Source of the DNA: Clostridiales bacterium
GTDB taxonomy: Bacteria > Bacillota > Clostridia > Oscillospirales > CAG-272
Reading direction: 5' to 3'
Length of the DNA: 64,000 nucleotides
Assembly: GCA_003522145.1 (NCBI GenBank)
Contig: DPGD01000048.1
Coordinates: 1-64,000, forward strand
The translations under genes and the position numbers were made by a program. Positions 9,627 to 17,952 of this stretch are shown in pieces; position 1 is the first letter of the stretch, and each line of letters begins with the position of its first letter. Under the pieces are notes generated by a model. The model saw nothing but the letters and a program-made list of their open reading frames with translations, did no database searches and had not been told where the DNA came from.

Positions 9627-9671
9627 AAAAGGAACGGCCGCAAAGAACTGCGGCGGTTCCTTTTTTGCAGG
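9627..9671 (+). terminator. Rho-independent terminator after ftsH
   Basis: The stem AAGGAAC-GCCGCA pairs with TGCGGC-GTTCCTT around a six-base loop and is followed by a T run (9661-9666). It closes the yybS-ftsH transcription block. Confidence 0.85.
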
Positions 9672-9785
9672 CTGTCGGAGAAACAACTTTGTGCCATCTT
9701 GGAAAACAGTTTTGAATCTGCTTTTTGAAAAAAGTTTTTTGTAAAAGAGGAGGGAGCCTTCGCTGAAATTATTCAGACAAAGTTC

Positions 9786-9813
9786 TTGCAAAAAAAGGAA
9801 AGGCGTGTATAAT
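9786..9813 (+). promoter_or_regulatory. Sigma-A promoter of the flavin-reductase-like gene
   Basis: TTGCAA (9786-9791) and TATAAT (9808-9813) are separated by 16 bp. The -10 box overlaps a possible upstream GTG codon at 9805, so translation must begin later, at 9847. Confidence 0.75.
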
Positions 9814-9846
9814 GAAAGTGAGAATGATTCAGAAGGAGGAAGAAAG

Positions 9847-10374
9847 GTGAAAGAATTCAGAGAATTGTCCCCGGAGGATAAGGTCTTGGAGCCGATCCGG
9901 ATGATCGGTAAAGAATGGATGCTGATAGGGGCCAAGAAACCCACGGGCGAGATGAATGCCATGACGGCGTCTTGGGGAGGAATCGGGGTGCTGTTCCACA
10001 AACCGGTGGTCTTTTGCTTTGTCCGCCCTCAGCGGTATACTGACGAATTTTTGCAGGCAAGTGGCTATGCCACCTGTTCTTTTTTGCCGGAAAGCTACCG
10101 CCCGGCCTTGACCGTGATGGGAAGGACCAGCGGCAGGGAGGGGGACAAATTCAAAAAAGCCGGACTGACACCGATACCCTTGGAGGAAAGCATGACGGTG
10201 GAAGAAGCAAAGACCGTGCTGTATCTGAAAAAGCTGTATACCGATCGGCTCTGCCGCAAAGGCTTTGAGGAAGAAAAGCTGTACAAGGAGATCTACCCCC
10301 AGGACGATCTTCATCATGTATACATTTATGAAATTCTGAAGGTTTACGAAGGCGGGGAGGAAAAGCTTGTTTGA
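9847..10374 (+). CDS. Flavin reductase-like (FMN-binding) domain protein
   Basis: A 175-residue single-domain protein resembling the flavin reductase-like FMN-binding fold: MTASWGGIGVLFHKP near residue 40 and VVFCFVRPQRYT are the flavin-contacting segments. Such proteins bind FMN and pass electrons; the partner is unknown here. The GTG at 9847 is chosen because AGGAGG lies 8 bp upstream and the next upstream start codon overlaps the promoter. The 3' end overlaps the next gene by 8 bp, so the two are probably cotranscribed. Confidence 0.8.
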   Translation: MKEFRELSPEDKVLEPIRMIGKEWMLIGAKKPTGEMNAMTASWGGIGVLFHKPVVFCFVRPQRYTDEFLQASGYATCSFLPESYRPALTVMGRTSGREGDKFKKAGLTPIPLEESMTVEEAKTVLYLKKLYTDRLCRKGFEEEKLYKEIYPQDDLHHVYIYEILKVYEGGEEKLV

Positions 10375-11140
10375 AAAAAAGACAAGGAACGGTGTGCCCT
10401 TTTTCACTTCCACGATCCTGCCGATTCCTCATGCATTTTCTACCCGTCTGGGCGGGGTGAGCAGTCTCCCCCATTTGCAAAGCATGAATCTGGGAGAGAA
10501 CCGGGGAGACGAGCCGCAAAATGTACAGAAAAATTTTGATTTGCTCTGCCAAGCCTCCGGATTGCCCCGAAAAGTGGTATCGGGGCTGCAGATCCATTCC
10601 GAAAAGCTCCTGTATGCCGAAGATTCTTTTGAAGAAAAGCCCTCCTGCGACGGTTTCTATACAGACCGGCAGGGTCTTTCCCTTTGCGTGAAGGTGGCGG
10701 ATTGTCTGCCGGTGCTGCTCTATGAGCCGGAGGCGAACTGTATTGCCGCCCTGCACGCCGGCTGGCGAGGGAGCGCCCGGAATATTGTGGGCGAAGGGGT
10801 GAAGGCTCTTTTGTCACTGGGTGCCCGGAAAGAAAAGATTCTTGCGGCAGTGGGTGCGGGAATCAGCGCCTGCTGTTTCGCCGTCAGGCAGGACTTTGTA
10901 GATGAATACTGCGCCCTTGTGGGGGGAGAATTGTCAAAAAGAACCCTGATTTCCAAGGAAGGGCAGATGCACGCCGATTTGAAGGAACTGAATCGGTTGC
11001 TTTTGTTGCAGGCGGGCGTGACCGAGGAGCATCTGGATGTGTGTCCCCTTTGCACCTGCTGTCAACCAGACCTGTTTTTTTCTCACCGGGCTTCCGGCGG
11101 ACTGCGGGGGACAATGGCGGCCTTGATCGCTTTGCCGTGA
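10367..11140 (+). CDS. pgeF: Laccase-domain protein YfiH/PgeF (purine nucleoside or peptidoglycan editing factor)
   Basis: A 257-residue member of the multicopper-like YfiH/YlmD family. The zinc-binding residues are visible in the context VADCLPVLL...ALHAGWRGSARNIV (near residue 110-150), with a second HADLKELN segment later. Family members have been described as purine nucleoside phosphorylase/adenosine deaminase enzymes and as peptidoglycan editing factors; the sequence alone does not decide. It starts with TTG at 10367 behind GGGGAGG and overlaps the previous gene by 8 bp. Confidence 0.85.
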   Translation: MFEKKTRNGVPFFTSTILPIPHAFSTRLGGVSSLPHLQSMNLGENRGDEPQNVQKNFDLLCQASGLPRKVVSGLQIHSEKLLYAEDSFEEKPSCDGFYTDRQGLSLCVKVADCLPVLLYEPEANCIAALHAGWRGSARNIVGEGVKALLSLGARKEKILAAVGAGISACCFAVRQDFVDEYCALVGGELSKRTLISKEGQMHADLKELNRLLLLQAGVTEEHLDVCPLCTCCQPDLFFSHRASGGLRGTMAALIALP

Positions 11141-11149
11141 GAATGAAAA

Positions 11150-11216
11150 GGGGATGTAAAGAAACGGGTTTTTAACAGCCCGGGCAAAAATGTCGGTCTT
11201 GCTCCCGGCATTTTTC
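11150..11216 (+). terminator. Degenerate double-hairpin terminator repeat after pgeF
   Basis: GGGGATGTAAAG...TTTTTAACAGCCC is followed by AAAAATGTCGG...CCCGGCATTTTT. The same two-module layout occurs in cleaner form at 50954-51020 after gapA, so this is a decayed member of a terminator-like repeat family. Confidence 0.6.
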
Positions 11217-11263
11217 TCAAAGTGGCACATATATATAGGACAGAGTGTTTTCGGGGGTGTGCC

Positions 11264-11776
11264 ATGAAGGTAAGATTTATTCGTTTTTTTCTGTTTCTGT
11301 TCTGTACGGTTTTGTTGCTGTCTTCCTGCGCAGGAGTCAAAGAGCCGGAGCCTTTGTGCTGGCAGAAGTATCCCTTAGAGCGACAGATCGTTCTGGAAAA
11401 TGACGGAGGAGAATACTCCCTGTTGCTCAAATTGGAGGAGCCGGGGAAAGGCACGCTGGTTTTCAGAGCGCCGGAGGCCTTGCAGGACATTTGCTTTGAG
11501 GTTACGCCCGAAGAATGCCGGGTGTCTTACGATGGGCTGTCGGTGCATCTTGAGAAGGAATTCCTTCCCGAAAAAGGCAGGCTGATTTATGCATTTTCTC
11601 TGCCATCCGACAGCGTGTTCCTGCGAAACAAAAAAAGCGAAGAGAATTCCGTGAATTATCTCTTCACTTTTGTGGAGGAACATAGCAATTACATATTCAA
11701 GGTGAATGCCGAGGGAGAGCTTTTGCAGCTGATCTGCGAAGGGGAAGACCCCTTCGTTTGCACCTTTACAGAATGA
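11264..11776 (+). CDS. Predicted lipoprotein of unknown function
   Basis: A 170-residue protein with a lipoprotein signal peptide: basic start MKVRFIR, hydrophobic core and lipobox LLSSC with the lipidated cysteine at residue 22. The mature part is acidic and beta-rich with no domain I recognise. The ATG at 11264 follows a GGGGGTGT stretch, a weak ribosome site. It is the last plus-strand gene of the block and converges with the short-chain dehydrogenase gene. It would be anchored outside the membrane; nothing nearby explains its job. Confidence 0.7.
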   Translation: MKVRFIRFFLFLFCTVLLLSSCAGVKEPEPLCWQKYPLERQIVLENDGGEYSLLLKLEEPGKGTLVFRAPEALQDICFEVTPEECRVSYDGLSVHLEKEFLPEKGRLIYAFSLPSDSVFLRNKKSEENSVNYLFTFVEEHSNYIFKVNAEGELLQLICEGEDPFVCTFTE

Positions 11777-11815
11777 ATTTTCAGAGCGCCGGGAAGCGTT
11801 TTCAGAGAATGCCGG

Positions 11816-12577
11816 TCATTTTTTCTGTTGTTTGCACCAAATGCGCATAACCAGAGGGTGCGGAAGAATTTTTGAAAAAAAGACCTGCAACCGTATGGAG
11901 GCGCCGCAAACCGAAACATCCTTTCCTTTTTTCATATCCCGCAAGGCCCGGCGGATGATTTCCTCCGGAGAAAAAAAGCGGTTGAAATAGGTCAGGGTGT
12001 TTTCTTTTTGCGCGCGGGAAAAGAATTCGGTTTTCACCCAGCCCGGACAGACCGCAAGAACCCGGATATTCCGCTTTTGCTTTTGCAATTCCAGATTCAG
12101 GGCTCTTGAAAAGGAAAGGACATAGGCCTTGGTGGCGGCATAGACGCCCAGGTAGGGTACCGGTTGAAAGGCGGAAAGAGAACCAAGCTCGTAAATCTCT
12201 CCGTTGTTGGCCATGTAGGGCAAGGCCATATAGGTCAAAGCGGTCAGGGCCTTGATATTCAGCTCCACCATTTCCAATTGTCCTTCTAAGTCCCGTTCGG
12301 TAAAAGCGCCGAACAGACCAAAGCCCGAAGCATTGACCAAGGTCAAAATCTCCGGGCGTTCTGTAGAAAAAAGAGTATGAAGGGTATGAAAACTTTCCGG
12401 TTTTGTCAGATCCAAGGGCAGAGGACGGATTCTGGTCTGACAGCAAGAACCAAGCTCTTCCAATCGCTCCTTCCGGCGGGCTAAGACCCACAGTTCGTCA
12501 TAACCCCGTTGATCCAAAGTGCGGGCAAACTCTCTGCCAATGCCGGAGGATGCTCCGGTAATCAGTGCGATTTTCAT
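11816..12577 (-). CDS. Short-chain dehydrogenase/reductase
   Basis: A 253-residue NAD(P)-dependent oxidoreductase of the SDR superfamily. The cofactor motif TGASSGIG is at residues 7-14, and the catalytic motif YAATKAY (Y-x3-K) is near residue 150 with an upstream serine in GSLSAF. The cytoplasmic substrate is unknown; the DltE/YqjQ-like type is a reasonable comparison. It starts after AAAGGAG. It lies 38 bp downstream of ktrA on the same strand and may be cotranscribed with the potassium genes. Confidence 0.85.
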   Translation of the reverse strand: MKIALITGASSGIGREFARTLDQRGYDELWVLARRKERLEELGSCCQTRIRPLPLDLTKPESFHTLHTLFSTERPEILTLVNASGFGLFGAFTERDLEGQLEMVELNIKALTALTYMALPYMANNGEIYELGSLSAFQPVPYLGVYAATKAYVLSFSRALNLELQKQKRNIRVLAVCPGWVKTEFFSRAQKENTLTYFNRFFSPEEIIRRALRDMKKGKDVSVCGASIRLQVFFSKILPHPLVMRIWCKQQKK

Positions 12578-12615
12578 GGGAAACTCCTTTTATGGATTTT
12601 AAAATTCGGATCCCC

Positions 12616-13299
12616 TTACTGTTTTTCTGCCCATTCCAGAAGTCCGTTCAGCCCGGATTTGTCTCCGGCAAGGAAGAGTACATCGCCCTTCCGGAAGGCA
12701 TAGGCAGGACCGACATTTCTCAAAACCTCTGCATGGTTTTCAATGGCAATGATATTGACACCGAACTGCTTACGCAGATTGGCCTCCAGCACTGTTTTTC
12801 CGACCAGACTTTCGGGAACCAGCATTTTGGAAATATTGACTTTTTCACTCAATTGGACATAGTCCAGTATTTTAGAGGTTTCCAGACGGTGAGCCAAGCG
12901 TATGGCAATATCCCGTTCGGGATAGACGACCTCTGCACCCAGCTTCTCTAAGATTTCTCCGTGTTCGGCACTGGCGGCCTCGGCAATGACCTTCGGCACA
13001 CCCAAACTGACCAGATTCAGCACGGTCAGAATGGAGGTATCCATGTGGTCACTCAGACACACGGCTACCACATCGCAGTTCTGAATACCGGTTTCGGCAA
13101 GAGTTTTTTTGTCATAGCCCTTGACCACATAGGCATACTCTGTGTGATCCCTTGCGGCTCTTACGGAGTCCTCATCGGTGTCCATCACCAGCACATCGGT
13201 GTCGGCAGAGGAAAAAAGCTCATTGGCCAAGGCACTGCCGAACCGGCCCAAACCGACGATCCCGAATATATTCTGCTCATTCTTCTTCTTTTTAAACAT
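12616..13299 (-). CDS. ktrA: Potassium uptake regulatory subunit KtrA/TrkA (RCK domains)
   Basis: A 227-residue cytoplasmic gating ring subunit. The N-terminal Rossmann RCK_N domain begins with the dinucleotide motif GIVGLGRFGSALA (about 11-23) and has acidic residues binding the ribose (MDTDEDS). The C-terminal RCK_C domain (about 140-225) is the site to which c-di-AMP binds in KtrA and related proteins. It follows ktrB by 24 bp and starts after AAAGGAAT. It forms an octameric ring under the KtrB dimer. Confidence 0.92.
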   Translation of the reverse strand: MFKKKKNEQNIFGIVGLGRFGSALANELFSSADTDVLVMDTDEDSVRAARDHTEYAYVVKGYDKKTLAETGIQNCDVVAVCLSDHMDTSILTVLNLVSLGVPKVIAEAASAEHGEILEKLGAEVVYPERDIAIRLAHRLETSKILDYVQLSEKVNISKMLVPESLVGKTVLEANLRKQFGVNIIAIENHAEVLRNVGPAYAFRKGDVLFLAGDKSGLNGLLEWAEKQ

Positions 13300-13323
13300 T
13301 AGAGAGATTCCTTTCGTTTGTTT

Positions 13324-14628
13324 TTATCCAATGGCAAGAGTGCCTTCGGGATACCGTGCCCGTTCTCCTCTGCTGAAATACCAGAGAGAGGCAATGGTGA
13401 GAGGACCCAAACGGCCGATATACATGACAATTATGGACAGCAGCTTTGCCTGCGTGCCCAGACTTCCGGTGATTCCTGTGGAAAGTCCCACGGTTCCGAA
13501 AGCACTGACCATTTCAAAAAGTGCGTCCATAAAGCCCAATTCCGGTTCCAGAATCACCAGAAGATAGGTGCTGGTCAGCACGACCCCTAAACCGATCACT
13601 GTAATGACGGCCGCTTTTCTGAATGCGGAAACAGGAAGAGAGTAGTGGAATGCTTTTTCCACCTTATTGGTGGCGGCGGATTTAATGCCCTCCAAAAGAG
13701 CGAAGAAGGTGGTGGTTTTGATGCCGCCGCCGGTGGAACCGGGCGAGGCGCCGATAAACATCAGCACGATGATCGTGAGGATGCCGGCTTTTGAAAATCC
13801 GCTCAGGGGATAGCTGGCAAAGCCTGCGGTTCTGGAGGAGACGCTGAAGAAAAACGCTCCCAGGAAGGAAACATTCTCGGTAAGCTTCAGAAGGATCGTT
13901 CCGCCCAGAATCAACACGGCGCTGACCGAAAGGACAATTTTGGTATGCATGGAAAACTGCTTCCAGTGAAACCGCTTTTTAAGCACCTCGTGGATGACCA
14001 AGAACCCGATTCCTCCCAAAATCACCAAGGCACAGGTCACCAGATTGATATACACATGATCCTGGTAGGGAATCATGCTCTGCCCGCCTCCGAACACATC
14101 AAAGCCCGAATTGTTGAAGGAAGCTATGGAATGGAAAAGACTGAGACCGATGGCTTTAGGCACCGAATATTGCCGGACAAAAACCGGAAAGCAAAGGATG
14201 GCTCCGGCGCCTTCAATCAAAAAGGTGGTGATAAATACGCTCTTCAGAAACCGCACGATTCCTTTCCCGGAATCCAGATTCATGGCTTCCTTCACGATTT
14301 TCCGTCCGCCTAAATCGATTCTTTTACCGATGGCAAAGATGACACCGGTGCCCACAGCCGCCACACCCAAGCCGCCGATTTGAATCAGCGCCGCCAGAAT
14401 TCCCTGGCCGAAGGCGGTAAAGGTATCGCCTGGATCCACCGTGACAAGCCCCGTAACACAGACCGCACTGGCAGAGGTGTACAGGGAGTCCACATAGCTT
14501 AAATGCACCCCTTCCTTTATGCTGAAGGGAAGCATGAGAAGCCCCGACCCTATAAGAATGACCAAAACGAAGCTGAAGGAAATGATCCTCGCAGGGGACT
14601 GTTTTTTCAGAAATTTCATGATCATCAT
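13324..14628 (-). CDS. ktrB: Potassium transporter membrane subunit KtrB/TrkH
   Basis: A 434-residue channel-like transporter with four M1-P-M2 repeats. The selectivity-filter glycines are visible in VCVTGLVT, FNNSGFD, SRTAGFA and the FGTVGLSTG segment. It moves K+ (with Na+) across the cytoplasmic membrane and needs KtrA for gating. Three in-frame ATGs lie close together; 14628 is chosen because GGAAAG is 8 bp upstream. The gene follows the c-di-AMP receptor gene after a structured 175-bp gap. Confidence 0.93.
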   Translation of the reverse strand: MMIMKFLKKQSPARIISFSFVLVILIGSGLLMLPFSIKEGVHLSYVDSLYTSASAVCVTGLVTVDPGDTFTAFGQGILAALIQIGGLGVAAVGTGVIFAIGKRIDLGGRKIVKEAMNLDSGKGIVRFLKSVFITTFLIEGAGAILCFPVFVRQYSVPKAIGLSLFHSIASFNNSGFDVFGGGQSMIPYQDHVYINLVTCALVILGGIGFLVIHEVLKKRFHWKQFSMHTKIVLSVSAVLILGGTILLKLTENVSFLGAFFFSVSSRTAGFASYPLSGFSKAGILTIIVLMFIGASPGSTGGGIKTTTFFALLEGIKSAATNKVEKAFHYSLPVSAFRKAAVITVIGLGVVLTSTYLLVILEPELGFMDALFEMVSAFGTVGLSTGITGSLGTQAKLLSIIVMYIGRLGPLTIASLWYFSRGERARYPEGTLAIG

Positions 14629-14803
14629 ATGTTTCGCTTTCCAAAGTTTTTGAAATCAGAATCCTTTCCTGTCGTTCTTCCCGACGCAGCAGAAAAAATA
14701 TGCCTGCTCTGCCGAAGGGCCTCCCGCTCCAAAAGTGCGGGGACGGTCATGCTGGGCCGTCTGCCCCCGAAGGCATTGCCCTAAAGCCGGAAATTCATAG
14801 CTC
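14629..14803 (-). other. Structured gap between darA and ktrB
   Basis: A 175-bp stretch with several possible RNA stems on the minus strand. TGCCTTCGGG and CCCTTCGGCA (at 14766-14775 and 14710-14719) can pair around a symmetric UUC/UUC internal loop and enclose two hairpins, ACGG/CCGT and CCCGC/GCGGG. I see no promoter and no clear terminator. The conserved core of the ydaO c-di-AMP riboswitch (ACCCGACAGCUAAC) is absent. It could be an unknown leader element of ktrB or only a stabilising intercistronic structure. Confidence 0.4.
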
Positions 14804-15136
14804 TCAGAATTTGAGGAACCCCTCAACATTCAGGATGAATACCGTGGTTCCGCCGGCGTGTACCTTTACGGGCACCGGGGAGCCCCCGGTGGAGACGGTG
14901 GGCAAAAAGGTGGTTTCCATCCGTTCCCCCGCATGGCATTTCAGAATGGAAAGGGCTTCGTCAAGCCGTTTGGCTTCCAGACCGATCATCAAAGTCACAC
15001 TTTTTTTTCGGAGAAATCCGCCTGTGGTGCTGAGCAGCGTGGCATAGAAGCCGTGAGCGTTCAGGTCCTGCACCGTTTCCGCACAGTCTCTGCCGGAAAG
15101 GACGGCAAAAATCATTTTTTCACAACAAATATCCAT
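14804..15136 (-). CDS. darA: Cyclic-di-AMP receptor, PII-like (DarA/PstA, YaaQ family)
   Basis: A 110-residue trimeric PII-like protein that binds c-di-AMP. Family features are the start IFAVLSGRDCAETVQDL, the segment GFYATLLSTTGGFLRKKSVTLMIG and a C-terminal beta strand with GGTTVFIL. The usual length is about 109 residues. Start: the ATG at 15136 follows GGAGG by 8 bp; the frame is open further upstream, but that part has no ribosome site and enters the promoter. It lies directly upstream of ktrB and ktrA, themselves c-di-AMP targets, an unusually direct link for this receptor, whose output is unknown in most species. Confidence 0.9.
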   Translation of the reverse strand: MDICCEKMIFAVLSGRDCAETVQDLNAHGFYATLLSTTGGFLRKKSVTLMIGLEAKRLDEALSILKCHAGERMETTFLPTVSTGGSPVPVKVHAGGTTVFILNVEGFLKF

Positions 15137-15166
15137 TATGTATACCTCCGACCGGATTCCGTCCGG

Positions 15167-15195
15167 ATTGTAGCACAAAATCAGGGAAAAATCAA
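15167..15195 (-). promoter_or_regulatory. Sigma-A promoter of darA (and perhaps ktrB-ktrA)
   Basis: On the minus strand a TTGATT -35 box (15190-15195) and a TACAAT -10 box (15167-15172) are 17 bp apart, upstream of the darA ribosome site. The rest of the gap up to the LysR gene (15196-15429) shows only small palindromes such as CTGCCGGCAG and GGAACGGTTCC. Confidence 0.75.
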
Positions 15196-15429
15196 GAGCG
15201 GAAAAGCCCTCCTGCCAAATTTTGTCTACGGTCGGGAAGCCTGAACCTTCATCGGAAAAGGGAACCGGAAGGTTGAACCTGCCTGCCGGCAGAAATCAGC
15301 CAAAACCACAGAGGCAGAGAGGTTTTTGCAGAACCGGGCTACGGACCGTTTGTTATGATTCGGAACCGTTCCTTAATGCAAGGGGGGGCAGGAGCGGGCA
15401 GGCCTTTCTGAAAAGCCAGAAAAGCGAGC

Positions 15430-16332
15430 TTATTTCCGGTTTTCCGAAAGAATGCTTGCCAAAAAGCTCTTTGCGGCGGCAGAAAGAGGAAGATTTTCCG
15501 GATAGACCAAGCAAAAGGTCCTCGGAGGCGGAGGACAGGCCAGGGAGAACTCGTAAAGCTCTCCCTTTTGCAGAGCATCGGCGGCAAAATCACGCACCAC
15601 CGAGCCGATGCCGATACCTCTTTTGGCAAACTCCAGAACCAGGTCGCTTGTGGCCAGCTCAATGGTGGGCCGGGGCAGTTTGTCTGCCCGGCAATGAACC
15701 CGGATGTGCTGATCCACATAGGCTCTCGTGCTGGTGGTCTTTTCCAGCATAATGAGCGGGAACTCGCTTAACTCCTCAAAGGAAAGGGGAGTGCTTTCCG
15801 GGCGAAAAGAGGGACTTGCCACAAATACATCCTGAATCTCCTTCACCGGCAAAGAAACCAGATGCTCCAGCTCAGACAAAGGTCCTGAAACCACGCACAG
15901 GTCGATATTTCCACCCTTAAGGGCGGAAAGGGTCTGGGGGGTGGGGGCGTTGGTCACCGAGAGATGAATGCCCGGATGATCCTGGTGGAATTTTTCAATG
16001 TAGTCCAAAAGAAAGAACTTTAAGGTCATATCGGAAGCGCCGATGCGCAGTTCGCCTCCCGCCAGCCCGGAAAATTCAAGGAGCTTGTCTTCCCCGGCCT
16101 CCAGAAAGGAAAAGGCGTTTTTCACATAATCGAAAAGCACCCGGCCTTCGGGTGTGAGAGCGATGCCTCTGCTGGTCCGAAAAAACAGGACGGTGTGCAG
16201 TTCCTTTTCCAGATTGCCGATCATCGCACTGACAGCCGGCTGGGAAACATAGAGCTTTTTGGCGGCGGCGGAAATGCTGCCTGCCTTTGCAACCTCAAAA
16301 AAGTAGCGGTAAAGGGCCAGATTGTCGATCAT
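15430..16332 (-). CDS. LysR-family transcriptional regulator
   Basis: A 300-residue regulator of standard LysR length. The N-terminal winged helix-turn-helix (about 1-60) contains LYRYFFEVAKAGSISAAAKKLYVSQPAVS split over two helices; the periplasmic-binding-like effector domain spans about 90-295. The effector is unknown. It starts 12 bp after the thioesterase gene, so it is the third gene of a glycosyltransferase-thioesterase-LysR operon rather than divergent from its target, the usual LysR arrangement. Confidence 0.9.
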   Translation of the reverse strand: MIDNLALYRYFFEVAKAGSISAAAKKLYVSQPAVSAMIGNLEKELHTVLFFRTSRGIALTPEGRVLFDYVKNAFSFLEAGEDKLLEFSGLAGGELRIGASDMTLKFFLLDYIEKFHQDHPGIHLSVTNAPTPQTLSALKGGNIDLCVVSGPLSELEHLVSLPVKEIQDVFVASPSFRPESTPLSFEELSEFPLIMLEKTTSTRAYVDQHIRVHCRADKLPRPTIELATSDLVLEFAKRGIGIGSVVRDFAADALQKGELYEFSLACPPPPRTFCLVYPENLPLSAAAKSFLASILSENRK

Positions 16333-16344
16333 CGGTTCTCCCCC

Positions 16345-17073
16345 TTAAAGATTCTCAAAGACCAACCGTCCTTCTGCGCAGAGCTGACCGTCGGAACGCC
16401 GGAAGCACCGGAGAAACCAGACGCCCTCTTCTTCGGCGGCAAACAGAGATAGAGTTTCCCCCAGGGGCGCTTCCGTCCGGTAGGAAACCGAAAGCTCCCG
16501 CAACCGTTTTCCTTCAAGGGGCAGTTTGTCGCAGAACAAATCGGGATAACGGGTATTGTTCATGTGTCGATTCCGGTCGCAAACGCTGTAGCCCACATAA
16601 AAGGAGCCAAAGTCCCGGAAGGCCAGATCCTTCGGAATCCGGAACCGCAGGGGAACATCCGTCTCTTGGAAGGGGACGGTCGGGAAGGGCAGTCCGGCCT
16701 CTTCCACGGTGAGCAATTTTTTGTCTGAAATCTGTACAAGCGCCCAACTGGAAGAAAGCTCCGCCACCGGCCGTCCGTTTTTGTATAATTCCGAATTCCG
16801 GTAAAAAGTGACGCCCTTGCTTTGGCAGGGAGCCGTGCGGCAGAGAACCCGATCACCGGGGAAGAGCGGTTGGTGAACGGACAGGGAAACCCGTGAAAGA
16901 ATGAACGCACAGTTCTTTTTCAGGCAATCATCATAGCCAAAGCCCCCGCTCTCCACCTGCAAATTGGCGCATTCCTGCAAATAGCGCATATAGCCGGAGG
17001 GGCGCAGGACCCCATTGTAATCGCAATCGTGGGAATTGATCTTCAGTTCGGTTTCAAAAGCGCAGTTCAGCAT
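16345..17073 (-). CDS. Acyl-ACP thioesterase
   Basis: A 242-residue double hot-dog protein of the bacterial FatA-like family. The second hot-dog carries the catalytic-type motif YSVCDRNRHMNNTRYPD (near 160), where the D-x-N-x-H pattern matches the family; the first begins INSHDCDYNGVLRPSGYMRY. It releases fatty acids from acyl carrier protein and so affects fatty-acid supply. It follows the glycosyltransferase gene by 47 bp and is followed immediately by the LysR regulator. Confidence 0.88.
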   Translation of the reverse strand: MLNCAFETELKINSHDCDYNGVLRPSGYMRYLQECANLQVESGGFGYDDCLKKNCAFILSRVSLSVHQPLFPGDRVLCRTAPCQSKGVTFYRNSELYKNGRPVAELSSSWALVQISDKKLLTVEEAGLPFPTVPFQETDVPLRFRIPKDLAFRDFGSFYVGYSVCDRNRHMNNTRYPDLFCDKLPLEGKRLRELSVSYRTEAPLGETLSLFAAEEEGVWFLRCFRRSDGQLCAEGRLVFENL

Positions 17074-17120
17074 CGTAGCTTTTCCTTCCTTATAAATTCC
17101 GAGAAAGGACGGCAGAGCGT

Positions 17121-17855
17121 TCAGGCTTGGGCCGGTTTCTTCTCTTCATTCATCCGTTTTTTGATTTTTCTGAGATCTCGCAACATCTGAAAAGCATCCT
17201 TTGCGGGGTGAACGGAGGATTTTCCGTGGTGCAGGACCTTTACGGGCATTTCCCTGTAGGAAAGCTGTCGGGAGGTCGCTTTCAGAAGAATTTCTAAGTC
17301 AAAGGCAAAACCATAGGTTTCCAGTCCGGAAAATAATTTGAAGGCACAGCTTTGCTCGAACCCCTTGATTCCGCACTGGGAGTCGGAAAAGGGAATGCCG
17401 GCAACGGTTTTCACCACACGGAAATAGACCTTGGACATCATCCGCCGCAGGGCTGAGTAGCCGGTATATCCGTCGTCGGAAAGGGAACGGGAACCTACAA
17501 TCAGTTGGGTTCCTTCGGTCTCAAAGGCAGAGAGAAAGACGAAAATCTCCTCAACGCCATAGGCTAAGTCGCAGTCTGTAAAAAGGACGAACCGGCCTTC
17601 GGCGCGGCACATGCCCTCTTTCAGCGCTCCGCCTTTTCCTCGGTTCTTTTCATAGGAAACCACCTTGAGGGAGGGGATTTCCGAAGCGCAACGCTGCAGA
17701 ATCAGAAGACTGCCGTCGGAGCTTCCGTCATTGACCGCTACGATTTCCCATTCTCCCGGTATTTTTTCTTCCAACGCTCTTGAGAGGGTATGCAGAGTGG
17801 CGGGCAAAGCCTCTTCCTCGTTGTAAATCGGCAGGACAACAGACAGTCGTATCAT
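17121..17855 (-). CDS. Family 2 glycosyltransferase (polyprenyl-phosphate sugar transferase type)
   Basis: A 244-residue GT-A enzyme. The N terminus LSVVLPIYNEEEALPATL and the motifs VNDGSSDGSL and FTDCDLAYG (nucleotide-sugar and metal binding) are typical of GT2 enzymes that load a sugar on a polyprenyl phosphate, such as dolichol-phosphate mannosyl- or glucosyltransferases. A QCGIKGF segment supports that subgroup. No membrane helices follow, so it is the soluble type. The ribosome site is weak (GGAAAGTGAT). First gene of a three-gene minus-strand operon. Confidence 0.85.
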   Translation of the reverse strand: MIRLSVVLPIYNEEEALPATLHTLSRALEEKIPGEWEIVAVNDGSSDGSLLILQRCASEIPSLKVVSYEKNRGKGGALKEGMCRAEGRFVLFTDCDLAYGVEEIFVFLSAFETEGTQLIVGSRSLSDDGYTGYSALRRMMSKVYFRVVKTVAGIPFSDSQCGIKGFEQSCAFKLFSGLETYGFAFDLEILLKATSRQLSYREMPVKVLHHGKSSVHPAKDAFQMLRDLRKIKKRMNEEKKPAQA

Positions 17856-17952
17856 GTTTTTTGATCACTTTCCGCTTTTTTCAGCATTCCTTATGGAGGG
17901 CACTTTAAAAATTCCCCGTACATCGGGCATAGGCGTTTTTGCCTTGGGGCTC

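Noticed and set aside
9805..9846. An earlier GTG start for the flavin-reductase-like gene
   Set aside because: It overlaps the -10 box of the promoter, so it would not be in the transcript.
14629..14803. A ydaO c-di-AMP riboswitch before ktrB
   Set aside because: The conserved ACCCGACAGCUAAC core and flanking G-rich junctions are absent.
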